Positions 6,711-17,520 of a stretch of DNA of 47,581 nt are shown here, in pieces. This DNA is from an uncultured Prevotella sp. (lineage in GTDB: Bacteria > Bacteroidota > Bacteroidia > Bacteroidales > Bacteroidaceae). The notes beneath the pieces are model-generated. The model saw only the letters and a list, made by a program, of their open reading frames with translations. It was not told where the DNA came from and searched no databases. A program made the position numbers and the translations under genes. How positions within the stretch are numbered: position 1 is the stretch's first letter; each line of letters starts with the position of its first letter. The stretch is from assembly GCA_900322175.1 (NCBI GenBank), contig ONYZ01000021.1, positions 1-47,581 on the forward strand, written 5' to 3'.

Positions 6711-9332
6711 TTACTTTCCACTTACTATCTTCTTGATGTCGTTTAGCTTGTTTAGGGCCTCGATTGGCGTTAGGTTGTTGACATCGAGACCTAGGATTTC
6801 ATCGCGGACCTGGCAGAGCACAGGGTCATCGAGTTGGAAGAAGCTTAGTTGCATACCTTCGCGAGAGTTGGCGATTTCGGCTGTGGGCTTGCCTACGGTG
6901 CCTACTTGGGCATTGTCGCTCTCTAACTGCTTCAGGATGACGTTGGCGCGCTTTACTATCGAGCGGGGCATACCTGCGATTTCGGCTACGTGGATACCAA
7001 ACGAGTGCTCAGAGCCGCCACGTTCCAGTTTACGCAGGAAGATAACCTTGCCATCAACCTCTTTTACTGATACATTGTAGTTCTTGATACGATTGAAGTT
7101 CTTCTCCATCTCGTTCAGTTCGTGGTAGTGGGTGGCGAATAGTGTGCGAGGATGGCCTTTGGCATTCTCGTGTAGATATTCTACAATCGCCCAAGCGATA
7201 GAGATACCATCGTAAGTACTTGTACCACGACCTAACTCATCGAATAGTACCAGTGAGCGCGATGATACATTATTAAGGATGTTAGAAGCCTCTGTCATCT
7301 CTACCATAAAGGTTGATTCGCCCAGCGAAATGTTATCGCTGGCTCCTACACGAGTGAATATTTTATCCACCAGACCGATTCTGGCGGCCTCTGCGGGCAC
7401 GAAGCATCCTATCTGGGCCAGTAGCACTATCAAAGCCGTTTGACGCAGCAGCGCCGATTTACCAGCCATATTTGGACCAGTGATGATGATTATCTGCTGG
7501 CGCTCATTGTCGAGCAGGATATCATTGGGTACATAATATTCGCCAAGTGGCAACTCTTGCTCGATAACAGGGTGGCGACCTTGCTTGATGTCGATAACCT
7601 CTGATGAGTCGATGACAGGACGGATATACTTGTTTTCCTCAGCCGCTTTGGCAAAACTGAGCAAGCAGTCCAGACGGGCAACGATATTGGCATTGATCTG
7701 AATCTGAGGTATAAACTCCTGCATGCTCATAATCAGGTCGTTGAAAAGCTTGGCCTCTAGTGAGAGAATTTTATCTTCCGCACCTAGGATTTTTTCTTCG
7801 TATTCCTTCAGCTCCTGAGTGATATAGCGCTCAGCCTGAGCCAGCGTCTGCTTGCGAACCCACTCTGGGGGAACCAGTTCCTTATAGGTGTTGCGAACCT
7901 CGAGATAGTAGCCAAACACATTGTTGTAGCCTATCTTAAGACTCTGGATACCAGTCTCTTGCGCCTCGCGCTCTTGTATCTTTAGCAGATAGTCCTTACC
8001 TGAATAAGCTATCTGGCGGAGTTCGTCGAGTTCTGCATTAACTCCGTCGCGAATCACGCCTCCCTTGGCTACCAGCTGTGGAGGATCATTTTGAATTTCC
8101 TTTTCGATGCGGTCGCGCAATGATTCGCAAAGGTTCAATTGCTCGCCAATGCGATTAAGCGACTCGTTCTTGGCATAGAGACAAGCCGTCTTGATAGGTT
8201 GGATGGCCTGCAATGCATTCTTAAGCTGCACCACCTCTCGAGGCGATACGCGACCTACAGCAGCCTTAGAGATGATACGCTCAAGGTCGCCAATGCGATG
8301 TATCTGATCGTCGATGCACTCGCGGAACTCTGGTTCGCGATAGTAATACTCTACCACATCCAGTCGCTCGTTGATGGGCTTCTCGTCCTTGAGTGGGAAC
8401 ACCAGCCAGCGGCGCAGCAATCGTCCACCCATAGGACTCACTGTCTTGTCGATAACATCCAGTAGCGACTTTCCATCCTCCTGCATGGGATAAACCAACT
8501 CCAGACTACGGATGGTGAACTTATCCAGTCGTACGTACTTATCTTCCTCGATGCGTGAGATAGATGTGATATGACCTATCTGGGTGTGCTGAGTCTGCTC
8601 GAGATATTGCAGAATGGCTCCAGCTGCGATGATTCCTGACTGCAGATGGTCTACGCCAAAGCCCTTCAGATTCTTCACATTGAAGTGATGAAGCAGTTTC
8701 TGTTTACCAGTCTGATCGGTAAATACCCAATCGTCCAACTGGAATGTGAAGTATTTAGTGCCAAAGTTGCGCTCAAAGTCCTGTTTGCGATTGCGGTCGA
8801 AGAGCACCTCCTTTGGCGAAAAGTTGCCAAGCAGTTTCTCTACGTAGTCAGCTGTTCCCTCACCAGTAAGGAACTCGCCAGTAGAAATGTCAAGGAAGGC
8901 CACACCAAGACTCGACTTACCAAAGTGGATAGCCGCAAGGAAGTTGTTCTCCTTGTAGTTCAGCACGTTGTCGCTCATGGCCACACCTGGTGTTACCAGT
9001 TCTGTGATGCCACGCTTAACCAGTTTTTTGGTGAGTTTGGGGTCTTCCAGCTGGTCGCAGATAGCCACACGTTTGCCAGCTCGAATCAGCTTAGGCAGAT
9101 AGGTATCAAGCGCGTGATGTGGAAATCCAGCCATCTCGTCGCCCTTGTTGTAACCATTGTTACGATGAGTAAGGGTGATACCTAATATTTTTGAGGCAGT
9201 TATAGCATCTTCGCAATAGGTTTCATAGAAGTCGCCACATCTGAACAGCATGACTGCATCAGGGTGTTTAGCCTTGAGATCAAAGAACTGTTTCATCATT
9301 GGGGTCAGTTCCTTCCCCACTGTTTTTGCCAT
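6711..9332 (-). CDS. mutS: DNA mismatch repair protein MutS
   Basis: MutS finds mismatches and small loops and starts mismatch repair with MutL. The 873 residues match the usual length. The mismatch-wedge motif FYE sits at residues 35-37 (CGDFYETY), followed by connector, lever and clamp domains. The ATPase has Walker A GPNMAGKS at residues 619-626 and a Walker B segment [16 protein letters not shown] near 695. The C-terminal helix-turn-helix dimerisation region is present ([18 protein letters not shown]). The gene starts 17 bases after the lgt stop and is followed closely by the UDG gene. Confidence 0.98.
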   Translation of the reverse strand: MAKTVGKELTPMMKQFFDLKAKHPDAVMLFRCGDFYETYCEDAITASKILGITLTHRNNGYNKGDEMAGFPHHALDTYLPKLIRAGKRVAICDQLEDPKLTKKLVKRGITELVTPGVAMSDNVLNYKENNFLAAIHFGKSSLGVAFLDISTGEFLTGEGTADYVEKLLGNFSPKEVLFDRNRKQDFERNFGTKYFTFQLDDWVFTDQTGKQKLLHHFNVKNLKGFGVDHLQSGIIAAGAILQYLEQTQHTQIGHITSISRIEEDKYVRLDKFTIRSLELVYPMQEDGKSLLDVIDKTVSPMGGRLLRRWLVFPLKDEKPINERLDVVEYYYREPEFRECIDDQIHRIGDLERIISKAAVGRVSPREVVQLKNALQAIQPIKTACLYAKNESLNRIGEQLNLCESLRDRIEKEIQNDPPQLVAKGGVIRDGVNAELDELRQIAYSGKDYLLKIQEREAQETGIQSLKIGYNNVFGYYLEVRNTYKELVPPEWVRKQTLAQAERYITQELKEYEEKILGAEDKILSLEAKLFNDLIMSMQEFIPQIQINANIVARLDCLLSFAKAAEENKYIRPVIDSSEVIDIKQGRHPVIEQELPLGEYYVPNDILLDNERQQIIIITGPNMAGKSALLRQTALIVLLAQIGCFVPAEAARIGLVDKIFTRVGASDNISLGESTFMVEMTEASNILNNVSSRSLVLFDELGRGTSTYDGISIAWAIVEYLHENAKGHPRTLFATHYHELNEMEKNFNRIKNYNVSVKEVDGKVIFLRKLERGGSEHSFGIHVAEIAGMPRSIVKRANVILKQLESDNAQVGTVGKPTAEIANSREGMQLSFFQLDDPVLCQVRDEILGLDVNNLTPIEALNKLNDIKKIVSGK

Positions 9333-9349
9333 ATCTACCTCTGATTATT

Positions 9350-10180
9350 TTATTTCTTCTTGGCCTTAATCATGCAGTATACTCCTATGATAATGAATGG
9401 GATAGAGAGTATCTGACCCATATCTATTGGGAGCGATGCTTCGAAAGCTTCTTGTATCTCCTTGGTGTATTCGATGAAGAAGCGGAAGGTGAAGATATAC
9501 GTAAGACAGAATCCAAAATACCAACCTGTGCCAATCTTCTCAGGCATCTTCTTGTGGAGGTACCACATGATAGCAAACAAGATAGCGTAGGCAATAGCCT
9601 CGTAAAGCTGTCCTGGATGACGTGGTACAGCATCTACATGCTCGAAGATGAATGCCCAGGGCACATCTGTAATCTTGCCGATAATCTCGCTGTTCATCAG
9701 GTTTCCCAAGCGGATAAAACAGGCTGTGGTACCTGTGGCGATGGCGATATTATCGAGAACCGTCCAGATGCCAAGTTTGGTCTTTCGCACATACATCCAC
9801 AGGGCAATCATCAGTCCAAGTGTTCCGCCATGCGAAGCAAGTCCTGCATAGCCTATCAACTTCCAACCACCTTCAGGCAGTATGCGTATAGGCAGTATCA
9901 TCTCTATCAAACCCTTGCCTGATGTCAGGAAATAATCGGGTTCGTAGAAGATGCAATGCCCCAGACGAGCACCAATCAGTATGCCAAAAAAGCAATAGAT
10001 GAAGAGTGGATCGAAGTATTCGTCCTTAATCTTCTGCTCCTTGTAGAGGCGCTGAACCACGAAGTAGGCCAGAGCCAAGCCGATGATCCACATCAGTCCG
10101 TACCAACGAACAGCGATGGGACCTAAACGGAATGCCTCGAGGTCGGGCTGCCAGACGATATAGTTGAGAAGGTTCATCAT
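9350..10180 (-). CDS. lgt: prolipoprotein diacylglyceryl transferase
   Basis: Lgt moves diacylglycerol from phosphatidylglycerol to the lipobox cysteine of prelipoproteins in the inner membrane. The 276-residue protein has about seven membrane segments. Key features: RWYG at 25-28, the conserved His117 in ASHGG, and the Lgt signature [12 protein letters not shown] at 157-168 with its essential Arg, then HPGQLYEA. The start ATGATG overlaps the stop of ychF, which points to translational coupling. Either ATG (10180 or 10177) could be used. A likely client, a Tat lipoprotein, is encoded at 11354-12760. Confidence 0.97.
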   Translation of the reverse strand: MMNLLNYIVWQPDLEAFRLGPIAVRWYGLMWIIGLALAYFVVQRLYKEQKIKDEYFDPLFIYCFFGILIGARLGHCIFYEPDYFLTSGKGLIEMILPIRILPEGGWKLIGYAGLASHGGTLGLMIALWMYVRKTKLGIWTVLDNIAIATGTTACFIRLGNLMNSEIIGKITDVPWAFIFEHVDAVPRHPGQLYEAIAYAILFAIMWYLHKKMPEKIGTGWYFGFCLTYIFTFRFFIEYTKEIQEAFEASLPIDMGQILSIPFIIIGVYCMIKAKKK

Positions 10181-11277
10181 ACGTTAAAGCGGAAATGCAT
10201 AATGTCGCCATCCTGTACAACGTACTCCTTACCCTCAACGGCCAGCTTACCAGCCTCGCGTACAGCAGCCTCAGAGCCATACTGGATATAGTCGTCGTAC
10301 TTGATAACCTCTGCACGGATAAAGCCCTTCTCGAAGTCGGTATGTATAACTCCAGCGCACTGAGGAGCCTTCCAACCCTTCTTATATGTCCAAGCCTTAA
10401 CCTCCATCTCGCCAGCGGTGATAAAGGTCTCGAGGTTAAGCAGAGCGTAGGCCTTCTTAATCAGACGGTTTACACCACTCTCTTCCAAGCCGAGTTCTTC
10501 AAGGAACATCTGCTTGTCCTCATAGCTCTCCAGCTCAGCGATATCTTCTTCGGTCTTAGCTGCGATAACCATTGTCTCAGCGCCTTCTTCCTTAGCAAGT
10601 GCCTCAACCTTCTTGGTGAAGGCATTACCTGATTTAGCATCAGTCTCGCCTACGTTGCAAACGTAGAGAACTGGCTTTGATGTGAGCAGGAACAGATTGC
10701 GAGCGCAATCCCGCTCGTCCTTGCTCTCAAACTCTACGATACGGGCATTCTTACCCTGCTCGAGCACTTCTTTATAGGCGTGCAGCACGGTAGCCTCTAT
10801 TTTAGCGTCCTTATTACCAGCAGCTGCAGCCTTCTCTGTCTTAGCCAGTCGGCTCTCGATAGTCTCGAGGTCCTTAAGTTGGAGCTCTGTATCAATAATC
10901 TCCTTATCGCGGATGGGGTCGATAGTACCATCAACGTGGGTGATATTCTCATCCTCGAAACAACGGAGCACATGGATGATAGCATCAGTCTCACGGATGT
11001 TCCCAAGGAATTTGTTGCCCAGTCCCTCGCCCTTAGAGGCGCCTTTAACGAGACCAGCGATGTCTACAATCTCACATGTAGCAGGAACGATGCGTCCTGG
11101 GTGAACCAACTCAGCGAGTTTGGTCAGTCTTTCATCAGGTACGGTGATTACACCCACATTGGGTTCGATCGTACAAAAGGGGAAGTTTGCTGCCTGAGCC
11201 TTTGCGCTCGACAGACAATTAAACAAGGTAGACTTGCCCACATTTGGCAGTCCTACAATACCACATTTTAATGCCAT
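10177..11277 (-). CDS. ychF: redox-regulated ATPase / Obg-family P-loop protein YchF
   Basis: YchF (OLA1) is a ribosome-associated Obg-family ATPase; it prefers ATP because its G4 motif is changed to NxxE. The 366 residues are the usual length. G1 is GLPNVGKS (9-16), G3 is [17 protein letters not shown], and the G4 position reads NVGE rather than NKxD. The C-terminal TGS domain is seen in LETFITAG...[17 protein letters not shown]. It is the first gene of the ychF-lgt-mutS-UDG unit and has its own promoter at 11306-11338. Confidence 0.97.
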   Translation of the reverse strand: MALKCGIVGLPNVGKSTLFNCLSSAKAQAANFPFCTIEPNVGVITVPDERLTKLAELVHPGRIVPATCEIVDIAGLVKGASKGEGLGNKFLGNIRETDAIIHVLRCFEDENITHVDGTIDPIRDKEIIDTELQLKDLETIESRLAKTEKAAAAGNKDAKIEATVLHAYKEVLEQGKNARIVEFESKDERDCARNLFLLTSKPVLYVCNVGETDAKSGNAFTKKVEALAKEEGAETMVIAAKTEEDIAELESYEDKQMFLEELGLEESGVNRLIKKAYALLNLETFITAGEMEVKAWTYKKGWKAPQCAGVIHTDFEKGFIRAEVIKYDDYIQYGSEAAVREAGKLAVEGKEYVVQDGDIMHFRFNV

Positions 11278-11305
11278 TTTCTTCTATAAACGTTTATTTC
11301 GGGTG

Positions 11306-11338
11306 CAAAGGTACTACTGTAAATTAGGCAAAAACCAA
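11306..11338 (-). promoter_or_regulatory. promoter of the ychF-lgt-mutS-UDG unit
   Basis: On the minus strand TTGG (11338-11335), 21 bases, TACCTTTG (11313-11306). The start would fall near 11299, about 22 bases before the ychF ATG. Confidence 0.65.
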
Positions 11339-11353
11339 TTTTATTTGTTCTTT

Positions 11354-12760
11354 TTATACTTCTAGGCCTTCAGGGTTGCGCTTCAGGCTTTCAATCATCT
11401 CATCGATCTTAGCCAACTCACGTGGAATGTGAATGCTCTGCGGACAATGAGGCTCGCACTGACCACACTGGATGCAATGATCAGGCTGACGGTCGCGTGT
11501 AACAACTCTATCGAGCGAAATGAGATACTGGCGACGGTGCTTGCGATACTCGCTATCCCCTACTCCCATCGGCAGCGAACCCTCGTTCTTGCACTTGTTG
11601 TAGTGCACAAAGATGGCAGGGATATCCACACCGTAAGGACATGGCATACAGTATTTACAGTCGTTACAAGGAATATTCTCAAGACCTACAATCTTCTGAG
11701 CGATATCTTTATCGAGGAATCGCATCTCCTCCTCAGACAGTGGCTTGAGCGGACAATACGAGAGCAGATTATCCTTAAGGTGCTCCATATAGGTCATGCC
11801 GCTAAGTACGGTGAGTACGCCCTCAGGTGTGCCAGCATAACGGAAAGCCCATGAGGCTACACTATGCTCAGGGTCACGACTCTTTAGCTCTCTCATCAGA
11901 TACTGTGGCAGATTGGCCAGTCGGCCACCCAGCAGTGGCTCCATAATGACTGCTGGAATACCAAGCTTCTGCAGTTCGGCATACAGATAGCTGGCGTCTA
12001 CATTGCTCTTGCTTATCTCGTCGGCGTAGTCCCAGTCAAGATAGTTAAGCTCTATCTGCACAAAGTCCCAGTGGTACTTATCGTTTAAGGCCAATACCTC
12101 ATCGAATACCACCTTTTTGCCATGGAACGAGAATCCAAGATTGCGAATACGTCCGGCCTCGCGCTCCTTCAACAGAAAATCCATAATACCATTATTAACA
12201 TAGCGGTCATTAAACTCGCCCATACTACCACCAATGGCGTGTAGCAGGTAGTAGTCGAGATAATCTACCTGTAGCTCCTTCATAGAATTTTGGTACATCT
12301 CCTTCGACTTCTCGAATGTCCAATAGTCGTGGTTGAAGTTGGATAGTTTTGTGGCTACAAAGTACTCGCTACGCTTGTGGCGACTCAGGGCAATACCTGT
12401 GCAATGCTCTGACTTGCCCTGACAATATACAGGTGATGTATCGATGTAGTTAAGTCCATGCGCCAAGGCATAATCTATCTGCTTGTTGATCATATCCTGA
12501 TCGAACTCATCGCTATTGTCAACTTTAGTCGGCAGTCGCATCATACCATAGCCAAGAATAGAGACTTTATCCTTGGTCTTTGGGTTTACACGATAGGTCA
12601 TCTGGCCAACTGGTGGTTCAACTTGGTTCTTATATTCCTCTTTAGCCTGACTACCAGCCTTATTTCCACTTTTGCATCCTGCAAGTGTGGTAGCGGTAGC
12701 TACTGTTCCTGCTCCAAAGAGCTTCAGGAACGAACGGCGTGATATATTCTTCTTTTCCAT
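11354..12760 (-). CDS. Tat-exported lipoprotein: aldo/keto reductase with two C-terminal [4Fe-4S] motifs
   Basis: The 468-residue protein opens with a twin-arginine signal SRRSFLK (7-13), a short hydrophobic stretch and then a lipobox LAGC (26-29), so it is probably folded in the cytoplasm, exported by Tat and lipidated by Lgt. The middle is an aldo/keto reductase barrel with DTSPVY and FVATKLS in the catalytic positions. The C-terminus carries cysteine clusters CNDCKYCMPCP (from 365) and CIQCGQCEPHCP (from 429), typical of [4Fe-4S] ferredoxin domains. The substrate is unknown. It follows the polyferredoxin gene by 12 bases in the unit that begins with tatA and tatC, so the electron donor, the substrate protein and its translocase are likely expressed together. 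No terminator hairpin is evident after it. Confidence 0.93.
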   Translation of the reverse strand: MEKKNISRRSFLKLFGAGTVATATTLAGCKSGNKAGSQAKEEYKNQVEPPVGQMTYRVNPKTKDKVSILGYGMMRLPTKVDNSDEFDQDMINKQIDYALAHGLNYIDTSPVYCQGKSEHCTGIALSRHKRSEYFVATKLSNFNHDYWTFEKSKEMYQNSMKELQVDYLDYYLLHAIGGSMGEFNDRYVNNGIMDFLLKEREAGRIRNLGFSFHGKKVVFDEVLALNDKYHWDFVQIELNYLDWDYADEISKSNVDASYLYAELQKLGIPAVIMEPLLGGRLANLPQYLMRELKSRDPEHSVASWAFRYAGTPEGVLTVLSGMTYMEHLKDNLLSYCPLKPLSEEEMRFLDKDIAQKIVGLENIPCNDCKYCMPCPYGVDIPAIFVHYNKCKNEGSLPMGVGDSEYRKHRRQYLISLDRVVTRDRQPDHCIQCGQCEPHCPQSIHIPRELAKIDEMIESLKRNPEGLEV

Positions 12761-12772
12761 AATCTATCCTCC

Positions 12773-14254
12773 TTAAATCTTCTTGTGTACTTCGTGTCCC
12801 TCGACATATATGGCTGAGAACGGACGTGACGGACAAACATATTCGCAAGCTCCACAGCCGATACATGCAGCATCGTTGATGGCAGGAACCATTGGAGATT
12901 CCTCATTATTCTCATCGAGTGGAACCATCTCGATAGCACCAGAAGGACAATGGCGGGCACAGTTGCCGCACTCCACCTCGTCAGTCAGTACCACGCAGTT
13001 TTTCTTGATCCATACAGCATGACCTATCTGGACAGATGTCTTCTCGTCCTTGTCGATGGGTTGGATAGCTCCTGCAGGACAAACCTGAGAGCAACGAGTA
13101 CACTCAGGGCGACAATAGCCGTGCTCGTACGACATTGTAGGCTGCATCAGATGCATGATGTCGCTGCTAGGACGAAGCACCTGATTAGGACACTCTGAAA
13201 CACAGAGTTGGCAACCTGTGCAACGGGTAGCCAGATTCTGGAATGAGAGTGAACCTGGAGGTGTTAGTGGCGTCTGGCGCTCAGGCATAACTTTATCTTC
13301 AATTTCAGCCAATCCACCATCCATTAGCTTTTCCTTTTTCTTCTGTGCCAGAGCTGCTGTTGATACCAAGGCTGTAGCCAAGAGGAAAGAGCGTTTTGAG
13401 GTATCTATCTTAGAATCAACTTGCGACTTGGCCTTGGCATGAATCTTGGCATTATCATAGCGGAGGGCTCCAAACTTACAACTGTCGATACAGTTGCCAC
13501 AAACCACGCAACGGCTATAGTCTACAGTATGGGTCTTGAAGTCGATACAAGCAGCCTTACAGTTTTTAGAACATAGCGAGCAGTTCTTGCACTTTTTATC
13601 GTCGAAATGGATCTTGAGCCAAGAGAAACGGGCAAAGAACGACAGAATGGTTCCTACAGGACAGATGGTGTTGCAATACGTTCTGCCACCTCTCCAAGCC
13701 AATACTATCAGCAATACAAGTGTAATAGCTGCGATGATGAATACAGGCAGTGAGCGCATCCAAGTATCAACGCTGTAGAAAGCGTAACTATCAGCACGTT
13801 CGGCCAATACTGCCAGCAGGTTATTACCCATCTTCCACAGTGGCTGGAATATCATTGTGGCGATACGTCCATAGCTGCTATAGGGGGCTAGTAGCTGGAA
13901 TATTGATCCTATGCCGGCGACACCTGCAATGATGAACACAACCAACATGGGATAGCGTAGCCAGCGTACCTCTTTAGAATAGCTGTACTTATTCTTCTTT
14001 CTGCGTAATCTGGCTAGCATATCTTGGAAGATACCCAATGGACAGATAATCGAACAATAGATACGTCCAAACACAAGTGTGAGCACCAATAGTGCTACAA
14101 CAACTACCACATTGAGTGCCATCACAGCTGGCAAGAACTGAATCTTGGCACACCATGAGAGCCAATGATGCAACGTCCCCGTGAAGTCGAGGAACAGCAG
14201 GGTGATAAGTACCAACATCACCGCTGCTAGGATGGTTCTGATTTTACGTAGCAT
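12773..14254 (-). CDS. membrane polyferredoxin, NapH-like part fused to a NapG-like part
   Basis: The 493-residue protein begins with about four to five membrane segments carrying two CxxxCP motifs (YCSIICPLG at 66-74 and YCNTICPVG at 193-201), as in NapH/NosR/RdxA-type electron-transfer proteins. Two ferredoxin motifs follow (222-260). Residues 286-303, SKRSFLLATALVSTAALA, look like an internal Tat-type signal, and a second half with four more cysteine clusters follows (CTGCQLCVSECP, CTRCSQVCP, CGNCARHCP, CIGCGACEYVCP). The second half resembles NapG. It probably passes electrons from quinol to periplasmic partners, plausibly the adjacent Tat-exported reductase (inference). It lies 25 bases after tatC. 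Confidence 0.9.
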   Translation of the reverse strand: MLRKIRTILAAVMLVLITLLFLDFTGTLHHWLSWCAKIQFLPAVMALNVVVVVALLVLTLVFGRIYCSIICPLGIFQDMLARLRRKKNKYSYSKEVRWLRYPMLVVFIIAGVAGIGSIFQLLAPYSSYGRIATMIFQPLWKMGNNLLAVLAERADSYAFYSVDTWMRSLPVFIIAAITLVLLIVLAWRGGRTYCNTICPVGTILSFFARFSWLKIHFDDKKCKNCSLCSKNCKAACIDFKTHTVDYSRCVVCGNCIDSCKFGALRYDNAKIHAKAKSQVDSKIDTSKRSFLLATALVSTAALAQKKKEKLMDGGLAEIEDKVMPERQTPLTPPGSLSFQNLATRCTGCQLCVSECPNQVLRPSSDIMHLMQPTMSYEHGYCRPECTRCSQVCPAGAIQPIDKDEKTSVQIGHAVWIKKNCVVLTDEVECGNCARHCPSGAIEMVPLDENNEESPMVPAINDAACIGCGACEYVCPSRPFSAIYVEGHEVHKKI

Positions 14255-14279
14255 AAGTCTATTATATATGTTCTGTTTC

Positions 14280-15026
14280 TTAATGAGTTAATCTTACAAT
14301 GAGTATGCTCAGTTCGTAGAGCAACCATATTGGTAGTGCTACCACAAAGAGCGTAAAGGCATCGGTAGTTGGAGTGATAATCGCTGCCACAACTAGTATC
14401 GCTACTACAGCGTGTTTTCGCATCAACTGCATCATAGCAGCATTGATAAGTCCCATCTTGCCCAACAGCCAACTGACCACAGGTAGCTCGAACACTATGC
14501 CCATCACCAGATTCATCATCAGTAGCGTATCCATATATGACTGCAAGGTGAGCATATTGGCTACATCAGGACTAACCTGATAAGTACCAAGGAATCTTAC
14601 TGTTAGCGGGAATATCAACAGATAGTTGAGTGCTGTACCTAGCATAAACATCAGATAGCCGCTAAAGCAGAGTAGTGTGGCATATTTCTTCTCGTTGTCA
14701 TAGAGCGCTGGTGATACAAAGCGGAAGAGTTGGTAGATGATGTAGGGCGAAGCCAACAGGATGCCTACATAGAATGCGGTCTTAAGGTGAATCATGAACT
14801 GTTCTGTAAGTCCGATATTCATCAGTTGAATGCTGAACGGCTCTACTCCCATCAGTCGGTAGGTGATAAAATCGCTAGAGCGTGGTGCAAGCACGATGGC
14901 AAAGAGTTCGTCCTTAAGACAGAAAGCTATCGAGGCTCCTATTATTGCTACCACCAATATGCGGACAATCATCCCACGCAGTTCGTCGAGATGGTCCCAA
15001 AACGTCATGCTGGATGTATCACTCAT
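14280..15026 (-). CDS. tatC: Sec-independent protein translocase TatC
   Basis: TatC is the receptor for twin-arginine signals. The 248-residue protein has the N-terminal signature FWDHLDELR (9-17) and six membrane segments, with [20 protein letters not shown] in the conserved first cytoplasmic loop region. The start overlaps the end of tatA by 8 bases. It is followed by two Fe-S protein genes, one of which has a twin-arginine signal. Confidence 0.97.
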   Translation of the reverse strand: MSDTSSMTFWDHLDELRGMIVRILVVAIIGASIAFCLKDELFAIVLAPRSSDFITYRLMGVEPFSIQLMNIGLTEQFMIHLKTAFYVGILLASPYIIYQLFRFVSPALYDNEKKYATLLCFSGYLMFMLGTALNYLLIFPLTVRFLGTYQVSPDVANMLTLQSYMDTLLMMNLVMGIVFELPVVSWLLGKMGLINAAMMQLMRKHAVVAILVVAAIITPTTDAFTLFVVALPIWLLYELSILIVRLTH

Positions 15027-15201
15027 CCTTCTTCTCGTCCTTTTCTCCGTCTTTTGTTATGTCTGTAACTTCGTTCATTCCCTCCTTGAAGCTCTTTACA
15101 CCTTTGCCAAGGCCACGCATCAGTTCAGGAATCTTCTTGCCGCCAAAGAGCAGCAGGATAATCAATGCAATAACCAGTATCTCCTGGAATCCTATTCCCA
15201 T
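15019..15201 (-). CDS. tatA: Sec-independent protein translocase TatA/E
   Basis: The 60-residue protein starts [20 protein letters not shown]: one membrane helix, then the [16 protein letters not shown] hinge and amphipathic helix, then a lysine- and glutamate-rich tail. TatA oligomers make the export pore. A longer in-frame start at 15258 is rejected because the promoter box at 15232-15239 lies inside that extension and TatA always begins close to the membrane helix. Confidence 0.95.
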   Translation of the reverse strand: MGIGFQEILVIALIILLLFGGKKIPELMRGLGKGVKSFKEGMNEVTDITKDGEKDEKKDE

Positions 15202-15231
15202 AATCTTAATATTATTTTTTAGTTTATTCTG

Positions 15232-15239
15232 CAAATATA
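15232..15239 (-). promoter_or_regulatory. promoter -7 box of the tatA-tatC-Fe-S unit
   Basis: The minus strand reads TATATTTG. Transcription would start near 15225, about 24 bases before the tatA ATG. No clear -33 element is visible. Confidence 0.6.
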
Positions 15240-15286
15240 CAACATTTCCACGAATCAACTATCATTCGCTATGATTTATTAACAAA

Positions 15287-16171
15287 TCAGTACGCAACAT
15301 AGGGCGTAAGGCGCTTTATAACTTCTGGAGTGAAGTCTTTAATCAGTCGCAGATCGTTAAGCGACTTGATGGATCCATGCAGTCGGCGATAGTCTGTAAT
15401 AGCTTTGGCGCGATAGAAGTTGATATAGGGATGACGCTTAAGTTCGTTGAGTGATAGTTGGTTGATGTTCAGTTTCTTAGGCGTGGGGTTATTTATGACC
15501 AAGTATTTCTTAGCTTCAGTGGGGAAATCTTCTATCTCATCAAGTTGGTCTACACTTACATATCCTCCTAGTTTATTGCCATACTGTACTATCTTGCGTG
15601 CATAGTAAGGACCAATGCCTGGGATGGTAACAAGCGATGTGGTATCTGCAGTATTCAGAACGATGTGTTCTGTTTCCTTTATCTTTACTGGTCGCTGATA
15701 TGTGGTTGTATCTTTAGGCATATTCTGAATATAGCTATCTTTACCCTTTACCAATGTAGAGGCAGGCAGATAATCGCTGGATATACGTATGTATGGCTCA
15801 AGTTCGCGAAACTGTTTAACTGTGAGTCCATAGACTTTGGCAAAGTCGAGTGGTTTGCGATATATGCCCCCAGCAGCTCTGTATCGATATATGTTCTTAA
15901 CCTGCCAAGGTTGCAGACCCAGGCGAATCAGTTGTGTACTATCTGCAGTGTTTGGGTCGAAGACAAAACGCTCTACCTTCTTTGGTGTATAACTGGCGTA
16001 GTTATAGCTTTTATTGGCTGATGATTTATGGGTGTTATTCTGTGATGTGTTTTTATCTGCCTCATCTCCCCCAGTCAGGTATATGATAGTAAATGCAGAA
16101 ACAATTACAACTAATAATGTGATGAATACTTTACGGTCTGACTTGTTGTAATAATAAAAATTGTGGTTCAT
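15287..16171 (-). CDS. membrane-anchored helix-hairpin-helix protein, ComEA-like
   Basis: The 294-residue protein has one membrane segment (about 14-33) followed by a polar linker and three or four helix-hairpin-helix units. The clearest is TIPGIGPYYARKIVQY; others are RLGLQPWQVKNIYRY and LKRHPYINFYRAKAI. ComEA-type proteins bind double-stranded DNA at the cell surface during uptake; the Bacteroidetes versions are longer and their role is less certain. The start overlaps the stop of the upstream transporter gene (ATGA), so they are probably translated together. Confidence 0.85.
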   Translation of the reverse strand: MNHNFYYYNKSDRKVFITLLVVIVSAFTIIYLTGGDEADKNTSQNNTHKSSANKSYNYASYTPKKVERFVFDPNTADSTQLIRLGLQPWQVKNIYRYRAAGGIYRKPLDFAKVYGLTVKQFRELEPYIRISSDYLPASTLVKGKDSYIQNMPKDTTTYQRPVKIKETEHIVLNTADTTSLVTIPGIGPYYARKIVQYGNKLGGYVSVDQLDEIEDFPTEAKKYLVINNPTPKKLNINQLSLNELKRHPYINFYRAKAITDYRRLHGSIKSLNDLRLIKDFTPEVIKRLTPYVAY

Positions 16172-17520
16172 ATAATATGGAACTGATGTAGGAATATTAA
16201 TAAGATACAGAGAGGAACGATGAACTTCACCGAGAAAATATATGCTTTGAGGAACGTGTCTTTAAGCGTGCCATTGTTAGTAAACTCGTTAGTGATGAGC
16301 TGCTTCTCGATAATCCATCCAATCAAAATGCTAGTAAAGAATGCTCCTGCAGGCAACATGAATTGGGCTGTGAGGAAATCACAGAAGTCCATTAGCGACA
16401 TACCAAATAGTTGCAACTGACTATAAGCACCTACTGACAGCGAACAGAATACTGCTATCAGTCCACAAACAGTGGTAAGTATCCATGCAGCCTTGTTTCT
16501 GGGCAGATGTAATTCTTCGTGGAAGAATGCCGTACCTATCTCGTGCATAGAGATGGTTGATGTGAGTGCTGCAAAAACCAACAGTGCATAAAACAATATG
16601 GATATGATAAAGCCAACTATCGGCATAGTTTCAAAAGCCTGACGGAACACATTTGGCAATGTGATGAATATCAATGATGGTCCACTGTCTGGTTGTACAC
16701 CCACAGAGAATGCCGCTGGGAATATCATCAGTCCTGCCAGAATTGCAATAAATGAATCGAGCAATGCTATCTGTGTGGCCGACTTCAGTATGTTGCTGTC
16801 TTTCTTGAAATACGAAGCATAAGTACACAAGCAAGCTGTACCAAGACTTAATGAGAAGAATGCCTGGCCTAAAGCCTCAAGGAATACGTTGCTGCTAACC
16901 TTAGAGAAGTCTGGTTTAAGCAAGAAATCAATACCCTTTGACGCTCCAGGAAGTAAGCATGATGCTACTACTAAAACAACTAGAAGGATTAATAATAGTG
17001 GCATCAATAGTTTAGATGCTCGCTCAATACCATCGTTCACGCCTTTGGCCACTACATAGTGGGTTATCAGCACAAAGCCTATGCCCCACAAGCAAGGTTG
17101 AATAGGATCACTAGAGAAGTTCTTGAAGTATTCGATGATATAGTTGGTGTCGCCAATCAGTTTGCCTGATATCGATGCAAACAGATATTGCAAGCACCAA
17201 CCAGCTACTACGGCATAAAATCCTAAGATGATAGTAGATGTTAGAATGCCAAGATAACCAATATATCGCGCACTCTTAAATCCTAAGTTGCCATAAGCTC
17301 GTGCTGCATTCGACTGAGAATAGCGGCCAACGATAAACTCGCTTATCATGCCAGGTATGCCAAGTATAAGCACGCAACCAAGATAAACAAGAATAAAAGC
17401 TGCGCCACCATTCTGACCTGTCATGAATGGGAAACGCCATATATTCCCCAATCCTACTGCAGAACCTGCTGTAGTAAGGATTATTGCTAGTTTGCTGCCG
17501 AATGTTCCTCTCTTATCCAT
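16168..17520 (-). CDS. sodium-dependent transporter, NSS/SNF family (second of two)
   Basis: NSS proteins import amino acids or related compounds with sodium. The 450-residue protein has the family signature AGSAVGLGNIWRFPFMTGQNGG close to the start and about 11-12 membrane segments. It follows directly, with no gap, after a paralogue of the same length and strong similarity, so this is a tandem duplication. Bacterial members include tryptophan, tyrosine and leucine transporters; the substrate cannot be read here. The terminal ATGA overlap links it to the ComEA-like gene. Confidence 0.93.
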   Translation of the reverse strand: MDKRGTFGSKLAIILTTAGSAVGLGNIWRFPFMTGQNGGAAFILVYLGCVLILGIPGMISEFIVGRYSQSNAARAYGNLGFKSARYIGYLGILTSTIILGFYAVVAGWCLQYLFASISGKLIGDTNYIIEYFKNFSSDPIQPCLWGIGFVLITHYVVAKGVNDGIERASKLLMPLLLILLVVLVVASCLLPGASKGIDFLLKPDFSKVSSNVFLEALGQAFFSLSLGTACLCTYASYFKKDSNILKSATQIALLDSFIAILAGLMIFPAAFSVGVQPDSGPSLIFITLPNVFRQAFETMPIVGFIISILFYALLVFAALTSTISMHEIGTAFFHEELHLPRNKAAWILTTVCGLIAVFCSLSVGAYSQLQLFGMSLMDFCDFLTAQFMLPAGAFFTSILIGWIIEKQLITNEFTNNGTLKDTFLKAYIFSVKFIVPLCILLIFLHQFHII

